64,000 nt of DNA from Acidobacteriota bacterium (GTDB lineage Bacteria > Acidobacteriota > Terriglobia > UBA7540). The translations under genes and the position numbers were made by a program. Of this stretch, positions 8,710-17,420 are shown piece by piece. The first letter of the stretch is position 1. Every line of letters begins with the position of its first letter. Below the pieces are notes generated by a model, which worked only from the letters and a program-made list of their open reading frames with translations, did not search any database and was not told the DNA's origin. The DNA lies in the NCBI GenBank assembly GCA_004298155.1, contig SCRD01000017.1:392036-456035 (forward strand), read 5' to 3'.

Positions 8710-10290
8710 TTACGGTAAACCCAGCTCTTTCTTTACACTCTCGTAGAACTTTTCTTTGTCGCTTATGTTTCCCTTACTGAGTTTTGCAAAGATAGCGGCC
8801 GCACGGGCAGACTTTTCTTTTTCCCCCAATCTGCTGTACGCCTGGATCAGTTGATAATAGGCCTCGGCCAGGTTGGGATCAAGGCTGATTGCTTTCTCTG
8901 TCTCCTGGGCTGCCAGGTCAGGATGATTAGTCCGCAGCAGTAGTTTTCCAAGCTGGTAATGCAGCGGCGCGTACTTCGGGTCGAGGCTAACGGCCTGCCT
9001 GTAAACCTCTTCGGCATCAGCAAGACGGTTTTGCCGCGTCAGGATTTCGCCCAAAAAATACTTGAAGTGCGCGTTATCCGGGTTTAGTTCTGCGGCTTTA
9101 CGGAGATACACCTCACCCTCTTGATCGTTCCCCTCGCTGATAAGACTGACCGCGTAGAGAAAGACCGCGCGGGCAGAATCAGGCTGAAATGCAAGCGACT
9201 CCTCAAGGTATTTCTGCGCTTCTGTGTACCGCTTTTCGCAATAGAGGCTGACACCGGCGCTGTAATATGGGTCCGGCCACTTCGGAGCCAGCTTGATGGC
9301 ATTTTCCAGCAGGGCGAGAGCAGAGCCATGTTGGCCAAGGTGCTGGTCGATCCGGGCCGCCAGCAGCAGATAATGAGGCTGGTGGGAGTCCATGCTGACC
9401 GCTGTTGTTGCATTCTTCGCGGCAACGTCATATTTTCGCAACAGATAATTCGCCCCGGCCAGGAGATAGTAGTCTTCTGCTGCCTTAGGTTCTTTGATGA
9501 GTGCAATCGCTTGTGCAGGCTGGTTGAATTCCAGGTATGCCAGCGCAAGCTTATGACGAATCTCCACGGAATCAGGCTCCAGGGTACGCGCCCGGGAAAG
9601 ATACGGGACCGCGTCGCCGGGCTGATGGTGTTCCAGGAACAACTGGCCAGTCGCACTCTGCCAGTTGGAGTCCGATTCCAATGACATCGCCGCCTTCCTG
9701 GCTTCCTCTCTGGCTTCACCAGGCCTGTTTGCCGCCAGTTCTGCACGAATCAGATTGTAAGCAACGTCGGGACGGCTCTCACCGGGCGTCTGAGCCTTGT
9801 GCAAATGCTCAATGGCCATGGCAGGCTCGCCCTGATCGAGGAGGAGTACCCCAAGGTTGTAATTTACGTTGACGTCGTTGGGGCGGAGTGATGCGGCGGC
9901 CCTGAGCTCGTGAAGCCCTTCCCTGATATTGTTGTTTCGCAGGAAGGCCATGCCAAGTCCGTAATGAGAGCTGAAAGACTCCGGCTCGAGTTTCAAAGCC
10001 TGCCCAAATGCAGAAATCGCCCCTTCCGTATCTCCGCTTTGGAACTCAACCTGCCCCATCATTTCATAGGCTTCGCCGTACGCAGGATCAATCCGGATGG
10101 CTGAGTCGAGCTCAGATTTTGCACGACCAAAATCCTTCTGGGCGAGATACTTTCTCGCCTGATTGGTATGGGTGACGGCGGATTGGGACCCTTGATTATT
10201 GCCCTGCTTAGCTGCGTAATGTAAAGCTGCACTGAGGCTTACAACCAGCACGACCAGGGCGTGATTTTTCGCATTTTGATGCCATAACAT
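8710..10290 (-). CDS. exported TPR-repeat protein
   Basis: A 526-residue protein with an N-terminal hydrophobic segment (ALVVLVVSLSAALHY) and then at least ten tandem tetratricopeptide repeats with the expected W/L/G/Y/A/P spacing, for example YGEAYEMMGQVEF and ALKLEPESFSSHYGLG. TPR arrays form a superhelical protein-binding scaffold. Proteins of this kind often sit next to TonB receptors in Acidobacteriota, where they are thought to support receptor assembly or polysaccharide handling. A second, related TPR protein lies on the other side of the receptor. It is divergent from the receptor gene across a 679-bp region. No catalytic domain is visible. Confidence 0.8.
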   Translation of the reverse strand: MLWHQNAKNHALVVLVVSLSAALHYAAKQGNNQGSQSAVTHTNQARKYLAQKDFGRAKSELDSAIRIDPAYGEAYEMMGQVEFQSGDTEGAISAFGQALKLEPESFSSHYGLGMAFLRNNNIREGLHELRAAASLRPNDVNVNYNLGVLLLDQGEPAMAIEHLHKAQTPGESRPDVAYNLIRAELAANRPGEAREEARKAAMSLESDSNWQSATGQLFLEHHQPGDAVPYLSRARTLEPDSVEIRHKLALAYLEFNQPAQAIALIKEPKAAEDYYLLAGANYLLRKYDVAAKNATTAVSMDSHQPHYLLLAARIDQHLGQHGSALALLENAIKLAPKWPDPYYSAGVSLYCEKRYTEAQKYLEESLAFQPDSARAVFLYAVSLISEGNDQEGEVYLRKAAELNPDNAHFKYFLGEILTRQNRLADAEEVYRQAVSLDPKYAPLHYQLGKLLLRTNHPDLAAQETEKAISLDPNLAEAYYQLIQAYSRLGEKEKSARAAAIFAKLSKGNISDKEKFYESVKKELGLP

Positions 10291-10969
10291 CGGTCTAATG
10301 TTAGATCATTCGTGGCATGTTCACTGGAATTTCTCAAAAGACCCCAAAATTTGGTACGCTTTGCAAGAGTCGAGAAAAACCTCGGTAAATTTTCCTTGAC
10401 ATCGCCAAGTCACTCATGATAACTCTCGGGGCGTATCGCAAATTAATATTACTCAGCCCAACATTCCATGGTAGGAGGGTGCTGTTTTCTTATTATGAAG
10501 CCCGTCAGGCAAAAGGCTAGAACGGAAAACCGCGCTCTATCCGAGCTCCACATATTAGCTTAAATGCAGATGCGTTTTTCCTTCGATTGGGTGTGTACAA
10601 CTTCTATTTGCTTACGAATGAGCCACTTATAGCCTAAAGTGGACGGCTTGAGAGTGTTGTGGCTGCAGCATCGATCATTGCGCCACAGGCGTGTACGCCT
10701 GGTCACAGACGTTTGGCTTGGAGTTTCCTGCGTCGGGAAGGGCGTGTGGCCCACACACACTGGCGTTGTTCTATTTGCCTTCGTAGTGGGGCAATCTGCC
10801 CAATGACAGGTCAGTCTTCAGATGAGTGCGGCGTGATGCCTGGGTAGTGGATGTCCGTTGGGTTTGGTGAGCAACAGGCCCATTCAAAACAGCGTAATTT
10901 GGAATTATCACGCTGGGTACAGACAACAACGAAGTCGACTGATTAAGAAACAGGAGGAGGGACCTCATC
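10291..10969. other. long divergent control region between TPR and TonB receptor genes
   Basis: No protein-coding gene is convincing here. The stretch holds a promoter-like pair near 10396-10423 and several small hairpins: AGGCGT-gt-ACGCCT near 10686-10699, GTGTG/CACAC near 10743-10755, and CAGCGT (10890-10895) with ACGCTG (10910-10915) enclosing TAATT/AATTA. A strong AGGAGGAGG lies just before the receptor ATG. The length and structure suggest a regulated leader. Confidence 0.45.
10396..10423 (+). promoter_or_regulatory. candidate promoter for the TonB receptor
   Basis: A consensus TTGACA at 10396-10401 is followed after 16 bp by GATAAC at 10418-10423 (four of six matches). If used, the transcript would carry a ~540-base leader before the receptor start, so a closer unrecognised promoter is also possible. 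Confidence 0.35.
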
Positions 10970-13900
10970 ATGAAACAAGGGCGATTCTTTCAGCTTGTGT
11001 GGGTTGCGTTAGCTTTAGCCTTGGTGGCTGTGGTCCCAAGGCTGGGAGCACAGACTGTATCTGGATCCATTTCCGGCTCAGTAACGGACCCATCTGGCGC
11101 GGCCGTGCCTTCCGCCAATATTACTTTGCGTAACGCAGAAACCGGGGCGGTCATGAGGACAAGTTCAAACTCCAGTGGAGTCTACGGTTTTCCTGTAGTA
11201 CCGGTTGGCACGAACTACACAGTTTCAGTGGAGGCGAAGGGATTCAGGACTTACGTCCAGAGTGGAATCACTCTGCTTATCAATCAGGCCTTGCGTGTGG
11301 ACGCAAAGCTCGTCATCGGCAGCGAACAACAATCAGTGGAAGTATCTGCCCAGGCGGTCCAGGTTGCGACCGAAAACACTTCAATGGGCGACGTGATTGA
11401 GAGCCGCAAAATGCTCTCCCTGCCGCTTAACGGGCGCAGCTACATTGATTTACTCGGGCTCCAGGCTGGGGTGGTTCCAGAATCCACGACGGGATCTTTG
11501 GGGGACCGGCCGGTTGCAGGCACTGGCAGCGCCGGAAACTTTTCTGTCAACGGGGGTCGAGAAGCCGCTAACGGATTCATGCTGAATGGCGGCAGCGTGG
11601 AAGAGGGCAGAAACAACGGCGCTGGTCTCGTCCCCAATCTGGATTCGATTGAGGAATTCAAGGTGATCACCAACTCAGGCTCGGCTGAGTATGGCCAGTA
11701 TTCCGGCGCAATCGTCAACGTGGTGACCAAGGGTGGCACGAACGAATGGCATGGTAATGGATTTGAATTCCTTCGCAACGAAAAATTCGATTCGCGCAAT
11801 TTCTTTGACCCGGACCGCGGAGCATTCAAGCGGAATCAGTTCGGCGGGACCATTGGCGGGCCAATCATCAAGAACCGGCTTTTCATTTTCGGCGATTATC
11901 AGGGAACGCGGCAGTCACTCGGAGTTTCAACCGGTGCGCTCACGGTGCCCACTGCCGATCAGAGAGCCGGCAATCTGTCTGATCCCAATTTGCCAGTGAG
12001 CGGGCTCGATCCCACTGCTGTAGTGAAAGGGTGCGCTCCGGGGAATGGTTGCCTGAACGATGTGTTGACGACCCGCCTGGGGTACACCGTAACGAATGGA
12101 GAGCCGTATTACACTCCGGGCTGCGCAAGCACAGCCAATTGTGTTTTCCCGAACGGCATCATTCCTCAGAGCGCGTGGTCAGCGCCTTCCCTAGCACTGG
12201 AGCAATACATTCCCGAGCCGACTCCCGGCTTGGGCGGTTCGACTTTTTCCACGACTTCTCAAAAACAGCACGTACGCGACGACAAATTCTCGGTGCGTGG
12301 AGACCTCGATACCGGAGGCTACGGCCGCTGGTCGGTGTACTATGCGCTTGATAATACCAACCTGTTAGATCCTTTCCCTGCAGCGAACGTTCCAGGTTTC
12401 GCTGCTTCAACACCCCAGCAGGCAATGCAAACGGTTCTGAGCAATACGCGTACATTCGGATCGAGCAACGTGAATGAAGTTCACGCCGCCTTCTTCCGTA
12501 CTGCCATGACGCAGCGCCAGCCCCAGGGAGGTCTGGTGTCCGATCTGTCCTCTCTTGGATTTGTGACGGGGGGATTAGGGATCATTCCCGTGGTGCCGAG
12601 CCTTCAGGGTGTCCCTCTGACCTATCTTGACAACTCGGGACCTGCTTTTGGTCTGCCGGACGGCACAACCGGGCAGTTCAACAACACGTATCAGATATCC
12701 GATAGCTTCTCCTCGGTCCGGGGAAAGCACACCATTAAATTTGGTGGCAACTACCAACGGTTCCAGATCAACGAAAGAAACACTTACGCTCAGAACGGTG
12801 TGTTTGATTTCAATGGCTCGGAAACAGGCAGTGACTTTGCCGATTTTCTGATTGGGGCGCCTGTGGGCTTCATCCAATCGAGCCGGCAATTTCTCGATTC
12901 ACGATCCGAATATGGTGCGCTCTACGTGGCAGACAGCTACAAAGTAAAGTCGAACCTGACGCTCAACTACGGGTTGAGGTGGGAAACCAGTACCTTTTTT
13001 CGCGACAAGTTAGACCGGACGCCGAGTAATTGCAGAATTCAAGCAATTAACTTTAATGTCCAGTCCACCATATATCCCACGGCACCGAAGGGCTGGCTGT
13101 GCCCTGGAGATCCGGGTGTCGCACAAGGGTTGGCTCCCAACGACTACAATAATTTTGCTCCTCGTATTGGGATTGCATATTCCCCCGGCTTCAGCGACGG
13201 GTTGATGGGCAAGGTCTTTGGCGGGCCCGGGAAATCCAGCATACGGGCCTCCTATGGCATTTACTATACGAACGTCGAGGACCTCACCCAGTTCTACGAG
13301 GTGGGTGACGTTCCCGCAGGTCTGTTTTACGTCAGCCCGACGCAGGTTTACTACGATGTGCCGTATAAGAACCGCCAAACCGCGGGAGGCCCTGGGCAGC
13401 GATTCCCCTTTACGGTGCCCAACCCGCAAACGATCAACTGGGCCCAGTTACAGCCCATTGCCAGTTCGCCGGGATTTGACCTGAACAACATCCTCCCTTA
13501 CTCACAGCACTATGACTTCAGCATCCAGCGGGAGTTTGCTGGCTCTACTCTGCTAACACTCGCCTACGTAGGGACAAACGGGCATCACCTGGTTGCTGGA
13601 TATTCGTCGAATCCAGGTATTGCAGCCACATGTCTGGCGACGCCTGGTTGCGGTCCAAATGGTGAAGACTCGTCATACGACCTGGGCGGGGGAAACTTTC
13701 AATACGGGACGCGTATCCACTCCGTGACTTCGGGGCGGTATGCATTCGGACAGGGCTTGGGCGCCACGCTGGACTTCGGGAGTAACAACTACACATCAAC
13801 GGTTGCCAATTCCGTATACAACTCGCTGCAGATAACGGTGGAGAAGAGAGTTGGTGCCGTCCAGTTTCTTGGCGCTTACACATGGTCAAAATCACTCGAT

Positions 13901-14497
13901 GATGCCTCGGCTTTTGCGCAAAACATCAACCCGTTTAATGCAAAATTGAGCCGGGGTCTCTCCACCTATGACATTGCACACAATTTTGTCTTCAGCTACA
14001 CATGGGCCCTGCCAGGCCCCTCTGCGGGAGTGGGGAAAGCAGTGCTGGGTGGATGGGACTTTTCAGGAATCACACGGCTGACGACAGGCTTCCCGATCGG
14101 AATGGGCGATGGGAGCGACAACTCGCTCTGTGGATGCTCGGGTGTAGACAAGCCGAACTGGTCCGGGCAGTCCATTCAGATCTTCGATCCCCGAAACACT
14201 AAGGACCACCAGTACTTCTCGCCGGACACTTTCTCCGGGGAAACCCTTGGAGTGCCCGGCAATTCGGGACGCGCCTTCTTCCACGGGCCTGGAATTATCA
14301 ACTTCGACATGGCGCTGCACAAAGAGTTCAAGTTTACGGAGAGAGTTGGGCTGGAATACCGTGCTGAATTCTTCAACGCGTTTAACCACGCTCAGTTTAA
14401 CAATCCCTCGGGCAGCTTTACATCGAGCTCGTTCGGCCAGGTCAGAAGCGCCCGCGATCCGCGCATCATTCAGATGGGCATGAAGTTAAGCTTCTGA
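10970..14497 (+). CDS. TonB-dependent receptor with carboxypeptidase-regulatory-like N-terminal domain
   Basis: The 1,175-residue protein begins with a signal peptide ending near PRLGAQ. A CarboxypepD_reg/CNA-B-like beta-sandwich follows (about residues 29-120: SGSVTDPSGAAVPSANITL). Next come a plug domain (about 130-260, with LPLNGRSYIDLLGLQAGV and EYGQYSGAIVNVVTKGGTNEWHG) and a long outer-membrane beta-barrel that ends in phenylalanine (MGMKLSF), as expected for BAM recognition. This is the acidobacterial Oar/SusC-like receptor type, taking up oligosaccharides or other large ligands with energy from TonB-ExbBD (not in this window). The ATG has AGGAGGAGG 10-15 bases upstream. It is flanked by TPR proteins and a probable glycosidase, forming a compact polysaccharide-use locus. 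Confidence 0.92.
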   Translation: MKQGRFFQLVWVALALALVAVVPRLGAQTVSGSISGSVTDPSGAAVPSANITLRNAETGAVMRTSSNSSGVYGFPVVPVGTNYTVSVEAKGFRTYVQSGITLLINQALRVDAKLVIGSEQQSVEVSAQAVQVATENTSMGDVIESRKMLSLPLNGRSYIDLLGLQAGVVPESTTGSLGDRPVAGTGSAGNFSVNGGREAANGFMLNGGSVEEGRNNGAGLVPNLDSIEEFKVITNSGSAEYGQYSGAIVNVVTKGGTNEWHGNGFEFLRNEKFDSRNFFDPDRGAFKRNQFGGTIGGPIIKNRLFIFGDYQGTRQSLGVSTGALTVPTADQRAGNLSDPNLPVSGLDPTAVVKGCAPGNGCLNDVLTTRLGYTVTNGEPYYTPGCASTANCVFPNGIIPQSAWSAPSLALEQYIPEPTPGLGGSTFSTTSQKQHVRDDKFSVRGDLDTGGYGRWSVYYALDNTNLLDPFPAANVPGFAASTPQQAMQTVLSNTRTFGSSNVNEVHAAFFRTAMTQRQPQGGLVSDLSSLGFVTGGLGIIPVVPSLQGVPLTYLDNSGPAFGLPDGTTGQFNNTYQISDSFSSVRGKHTIKFGGNYQRFQINERNTYAQNGVFDFNGSETGSDFADFLIGAPVGFIQSSRQFLDSRSEYGALYVADSYKVKSNLTLNYGLRWETSTFFRDKLDRTPSNCRIQAINFNVQSTIYPTAPKGWLCPGDPGVAQGLAPNDYNNFAPRIGIAYSPGFSDGLMGKVFGGPGKSSIRASYGIYYTNVEDLTQFYEVGDVPAGLFYVSPTQVYYDVPYKNRQTAGGPGQRFPFTVPNPQTINWAQLQPIASSPGFDLNNILPYSQHYDFSIQREFAGSTLLTLAYVGTNGHHLVAGYSSNPGIAATCLATPGCGPNGEDSSYDLGGGNFQYGTRIHSVTSGRYAFGQGLGATLDFGSNNYTSTVANSVYNSLQITVEKRVGAVQFLGAYTWSKSLDDASAFAQNINPFNAKLSRGLSTYDIAHNFVFSYTWALPGPSAGVGKAVLGGWDFSGITRLTTGFPIGMGDGSDNSLCGCSGVDKPNWSGQSIQIFDPRNTKDHQYFSPDTFSGETLGVPGNSGRAFFHGPGIINFDMALHKEFKFTERVGLEYRAEFFNAFNHAQFNNPSGSFTSSSFGQVRSARDPRIIQMGMKLSF

Positions 14498-14522
14498 CCA
14501 GATTATTTGAGAACGCTTTCCA

Positions 14523-14570
14523 GTCGGGCCGTGCAGCCGTATCAAACTGTTGACAGTTGCGCGGCCCGAC
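14523..14570 (+). promoter_or_regulatory. nested stem-loop between receptor and TPR gene
   Basis: A perfect 9-bp inverted repeat, GTCGGGCCG (14523-14531) and CGGCCCGAC (14562-14570), encloses a second perfect repeat, AACTGT-tg-ACAGTT. There is no U-tract after it, so a simple intrinsic terminator is doubtful. A processing site, attenuator or protein-binding site that sets the receptor:TPR expression ratio is more likely. Confidence 0.45.
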
Positions 14571-14595
14571 CTTTCCCATAGGTGAAGGAAATGTA

Positions 14596-16194
14596 ATGCC
14601 GGGTACTTTGGGTGGCAGCGGCCACATCAGGAGGCCTTGCTGGTGCGGCTTGTTTTTTGCCCTTTGGTCAGGACTGACAGTTTGCGGCATGCCTTCCCAG
14701 GCCCATGGTCCGGGGCCTTCCAAGACAAACCAGGAATTGGCTGTTCGGCTAAATAATGAGGGCATTAGTCTCGCTAAAAAGGCCGATTATGCGTCTGCGA
14801 TAGAGAAGTTCCGCCACGCGATTGAACTCTGGCCGCAGTTTCCTGACTCCCAGTACAACCTGGCAATAACGCTCGAAAAGATAGGCCAGATGGATCAGGC
14901 GATTGCTGCCTTTAAAGCTGCAGTTCACCTCAGGCCTGATTCTGCACCCATGCACCTTGCCTTGGGGTTGGCGTTGGCAAGGAATTATGACCTTGCGCGT
15001 GCTGCAACTGAGCTTCAGCAGGCCGTAACCCTTGCTCCACACGACCCGCTGGCGCATTACAATCTTGGACTGACCTATGAGCAGCAGGGTAATCCCCAGG
15101 ATGCAATGATCGAGTATCGAAAGGCAATCCAAATACGACCTGAATTTGGCCCTGCGCACGAGCGATTGGGAATTGTATTGCGCCGCCAGGGAAAGCAGCA
15201 TGACGCGCTTGCGGAATTCCAATCCGCCGTTCGTTTTTCACCCCAGGACGCTGATGCACACTATAATCTTGCGCTTGCTCTGAGGTCAGAGGGCAAACAG
15301 GACGAGGCTCTGAAAGAGCTGGATGAAGCCATCCGCTTGAAACCGGACTTTGAGCAGGCCCGCTATAACCGTGCGATGATCATTCGTAATCGAGGACAAC
15401 AGGCGCAAGCCCAGAAGGAGATGCAAGAAATTGCCGGCCTCAGCGAGTTCAAAGCGAAGGTGGCGCGGGCCAAGAGCCTGACCCTATCAGCAGCCGACCA
15501 TCTGAAGAATCGGGAGCCCGACGATGCTCTCGCCGACCTTGCATCAGCATTGGAATATTGGAAAGATAATCCCGCTGCCTACTATCTGAAGGGCCTGGCT
15601 TATGAGCAGAAAGCTAACTTGCCAGAAGCTCGAACAAATCTTGAAAAGGCCGTGGACCTTAAACCGGATTACCCGGAAGCCCTGGTTGGCCTGGGGCGGG
15701 TGCTTTGGGAGCTTGGCGACCATCAGGAAGCAGTCAGCGAATTTGATAAGGCCGTTGCGGTTGCACCTGATTTTGCGGAGGGGCATTACAACCGCGGCCT
15801 TGCTAAGGCTTGGCTGGGCGATGAGACAAGTGCAATTGCAGAATTCCGTACGGCGCTTGCTTTGAAGCCTGGTTACCTCGACGCCGGCATCAACCTTGGC
15901 CTGACGCTTATGCGGCTGCGAAAAGTCGATGAGGCAATCCAGCAATTCAAATCAATGGCGAAGTCATTTCCCAACAACTCTGGCGTCCGGAACAATCTGG
16001 GTTTGGCGCTGCTTGAGCTCGGAGACTTCAAGGAGGCTGCGGATGCGTTTCGGCAATCGCTGCGGCTGGACCCCAATTCTGCAGAGGCGCACTACAATCT
16101 GGCACTCGCTCTCAGGAAAGAAGGTGAAGATCAGGCTGCCGCCACTGAGTTCAAGAGAGCTCATGACCTGAACCCCCTTCTGTCGCCGCCTTGA
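14596..16194 (+). CDS. exported TPR-repeat protein paired with the TonB receptor
   Basis: About 532 residues from the ATG at 14596, which has GAAGGA upstream; the longer frame from 14557 begins inside a hairpin. The N-terminus has a hydrophobic leader (CGLFFALWSGLTVCGMPSQA). Tandem tetratricopeptide repeats follow to the C-terminus, with a break around residues 290-320 that divides the array in two. Individual repeats show PDSQYNLAITLEKIG and ADAHYNLALALRSEG patterns. It lies ~100 bp after the receptor gene on the same strand and is probably co-transcribed through the stem-loop between them. A scaffold or accessory role for the receptor is inferred from position, not from a catalytic motif. 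Confidence 0.82.
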   Translation: MPGTLGGSGHIRRPCWCGLFFALWSGLTVCGMPSQAHGPGPSKTNQELAVRLNNEGISLAKKADYASAIEKFRHAIELWPQFPDSQYNLAITLEKIGQMDQAIAAFKAAVHLRPDSAPMHLALGLALARNYDLARAATELQQAVTLAPHDPLAHYNLGLTYEQQGNPQDAMIEYRKAIQIRPEFGPAHERLGIVLRRQGKQHDALAEFQSAVRFSPQDADAHYNLALALRSEGKQDEALKELDEAIRLKPDFEQARYNRAMIIRNRGQQAQAQKEMQEIAGLSEFKAKVARAKSLTLSAADHLKNREPDDALADLASALEYWKDNPAAYYLKGLAYEQKANLPEARTNLEKAVDLKPDYPEALVGLGRVLWELGDHQEAVSEFDKAVAVAPDFAEGHYNRGLAKAWLGDETSAIAEFRTALALKPGYLDAGINLGLTLMRLRKVDEAIQQFKSMAKSFPNNSGVRNNLGLALLELGDFKEAADAFRQSLRLDPNSAEAHYNLALALRKEGEDQAAATEFKRAHDLNPLLSPP

Positions 16195-16398
16195 GCACTT
16201 AGAACGTGCCTGGCTCCAACGGCCAAAAACTCCAGAATGTATGGTTTGCCAGCGCCATGGTTAAGACTTGCCTGCTGGATTATGGTGTCTGAAAGCTATA
16301 CAATCTGTCGTACGAATTAGCATTGTTTTTTTGTGGAGCGAGCAATCCCAGGTCCCCTCAGTTTGGTTTACGACGGGATCCCAAGAGGAGAGAACAAC

Positions 16399-16887
16399 AT
16401 GTCCAACGCGTTAGGAATTCACAAGGATCTCACGAAGTTGGTTCAGCCTCTCAAAGTGGATGCTGATCCGGCGGCGGGTTACTCTGCCGGTGCAGCTCAG
16501 GCACAGGGCGGTATTCAGAAACTTGGCTATGACGGTCAACCTGCGAAAGGAGGAATCGCCCCGGTCGTTGTACACAATGGCCTGATTTACGTGGCGGGCC
16601 AGGGCGCCAATGAACATCAAGAGGAGGCGACTCTGGACATTACAACCCATGTTCAAAAGGCCATGGACAACGTGAAGAAGCTGGTGGAGGTGGCCGGGGG
16701 AGATATGGACCACGTTCTGCAGTTGACGGTCTATCTGGCGACCTTGGAATTCTACGACGCCATGAATAAGGCCTACCGACCGTATTTTCCGAACGGCGGT
16801 CCGGCGCGTTGCACGGTTTCAGTGGCTGGAATTCCCGGGAGATCGCTGATTGAAATAAGCTGCATTGCGGCAGTCGTCCGCCAATAA
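16399..16887 (+). CDS. Rid-family (YjgF/UK114) protein, cytosolic form
   Basis: A 162-residue protein starting at the ATG at 16399, preceded by AAGAGGAGAG. No signal peptide is present, unlike the other two Rid proteins here. The Rid core runs from about residue 50 (VVHNGLIYVAGQG) to the end (GRSLIEISCIAAVV). The substrate-carboxylate-binding arginine is R137 in GPARCTVSVAG. Rid proteins hydrolyse imines/enamines derived from PLP-enzyme chemistry and also act on related ketimines. It is first in a tight operon with another Rid gene (32 bp gap) and a DHDPS-like gene, and lies convergent to a PLP-dependent enzyme, so enamine clearance is a plausible job. Substrate preference within the Rid subgroups cannot be read from sequence alone. 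Confidence 0.88.
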   Translation: MSNALGIHKDLTKLVQPLKVDADPAAGYSAGAAQAQGGIQKLGYDGQPAKGGIAPVVVHNGLIYVAGQGANEHQEEATLDITTHVQKAMDNVKKLVEVAGGDMDHVLQLTVYLATLEFYDAMNKAYRPYFPNGGPARCTVSVAGIPGRSLIEISCIAAVVRQ

Positions 16888-16919
16888 GGATGAAAATTAC
16901 TGACGAACAGGAGGAGACG

Positions 16920-17372
16920 ATGGACATAAATCGGAATGAGAAACGGCGAACGTTCCTGGCAAATCTGGCGGCGGTTGCAGCGTCGATCTGGGGTGCGCCC
17001 AGATTGCTTGCGCAAGCTGCCACTCCACAGGCAAGCCCGAGACGCCACGGTCCGATGGTGCATAACGGGCTGATTTACATTTCGGGGCAGGGAGCGAATG
17101 ACAGCGGGGCCGTGCAGGGTGCCACGATTGAAGATCACACCCGAAAGGTGATGGAGAACATCAAGCGCGTCGTGGAAGAGGGTGGCGGAACCATGGATAG
17201 CATTCTGCAATTAAACGTTTATCTGGCCACGCTGGAACATTACGAAGCGATGAACAAAATTTACTATTCATACTTTCCCAATGGTGGACCGGCGCGATGC
17301 ACCGTTGCGGTAGCCGGGATTCCAGGCCGTTCGCTGCTTGAGATTAACGGGATTGCAGCGGTGGTGAAGTAA
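16920..17372 (+). CDS. exported Rid-family protein with twin-arginine leader
   Basis: Starting at the ATG at 16920 (GAGGAG just upstream), this 150-residue protein carries a leader KRRTFLANLAAVAASIWGAP with a twin-arginine motif at residues 9-10. The Rid fold starts at about residue 44. R126 in GPARCTVAVAG and the final EINGIAAVV strand match the Rid active site. It is closely similar to the preceding gene over the fold, so the pair looks like a duplication in which one copy gained an export signal, giving the same chemistry in cytosol and periplasm. A longer frame from 16890 is open but poorly supported. It lies 48 bp upstream of the DHDPS-like gene. Confidence 0.85.
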   Translation: MDINRNEKRRTFLANLAAVAASIWGAPRLLAQAATPQASPRRHGPMVHNGLIYISGQGANDSGAVQGATIEDHTRKVMENIKRVVEEGGGTMDSILQLNVYLATLEHYEAMNKIYYSYFPNGGPARCTVAVAGIPGRSLLEINGIAAVVK

Positions 17373-17420
17373 GAGGCAGATCGCGGTTGTGGCAAAGATT
17401 ACTCCGAAGGGAGGGCTCAC

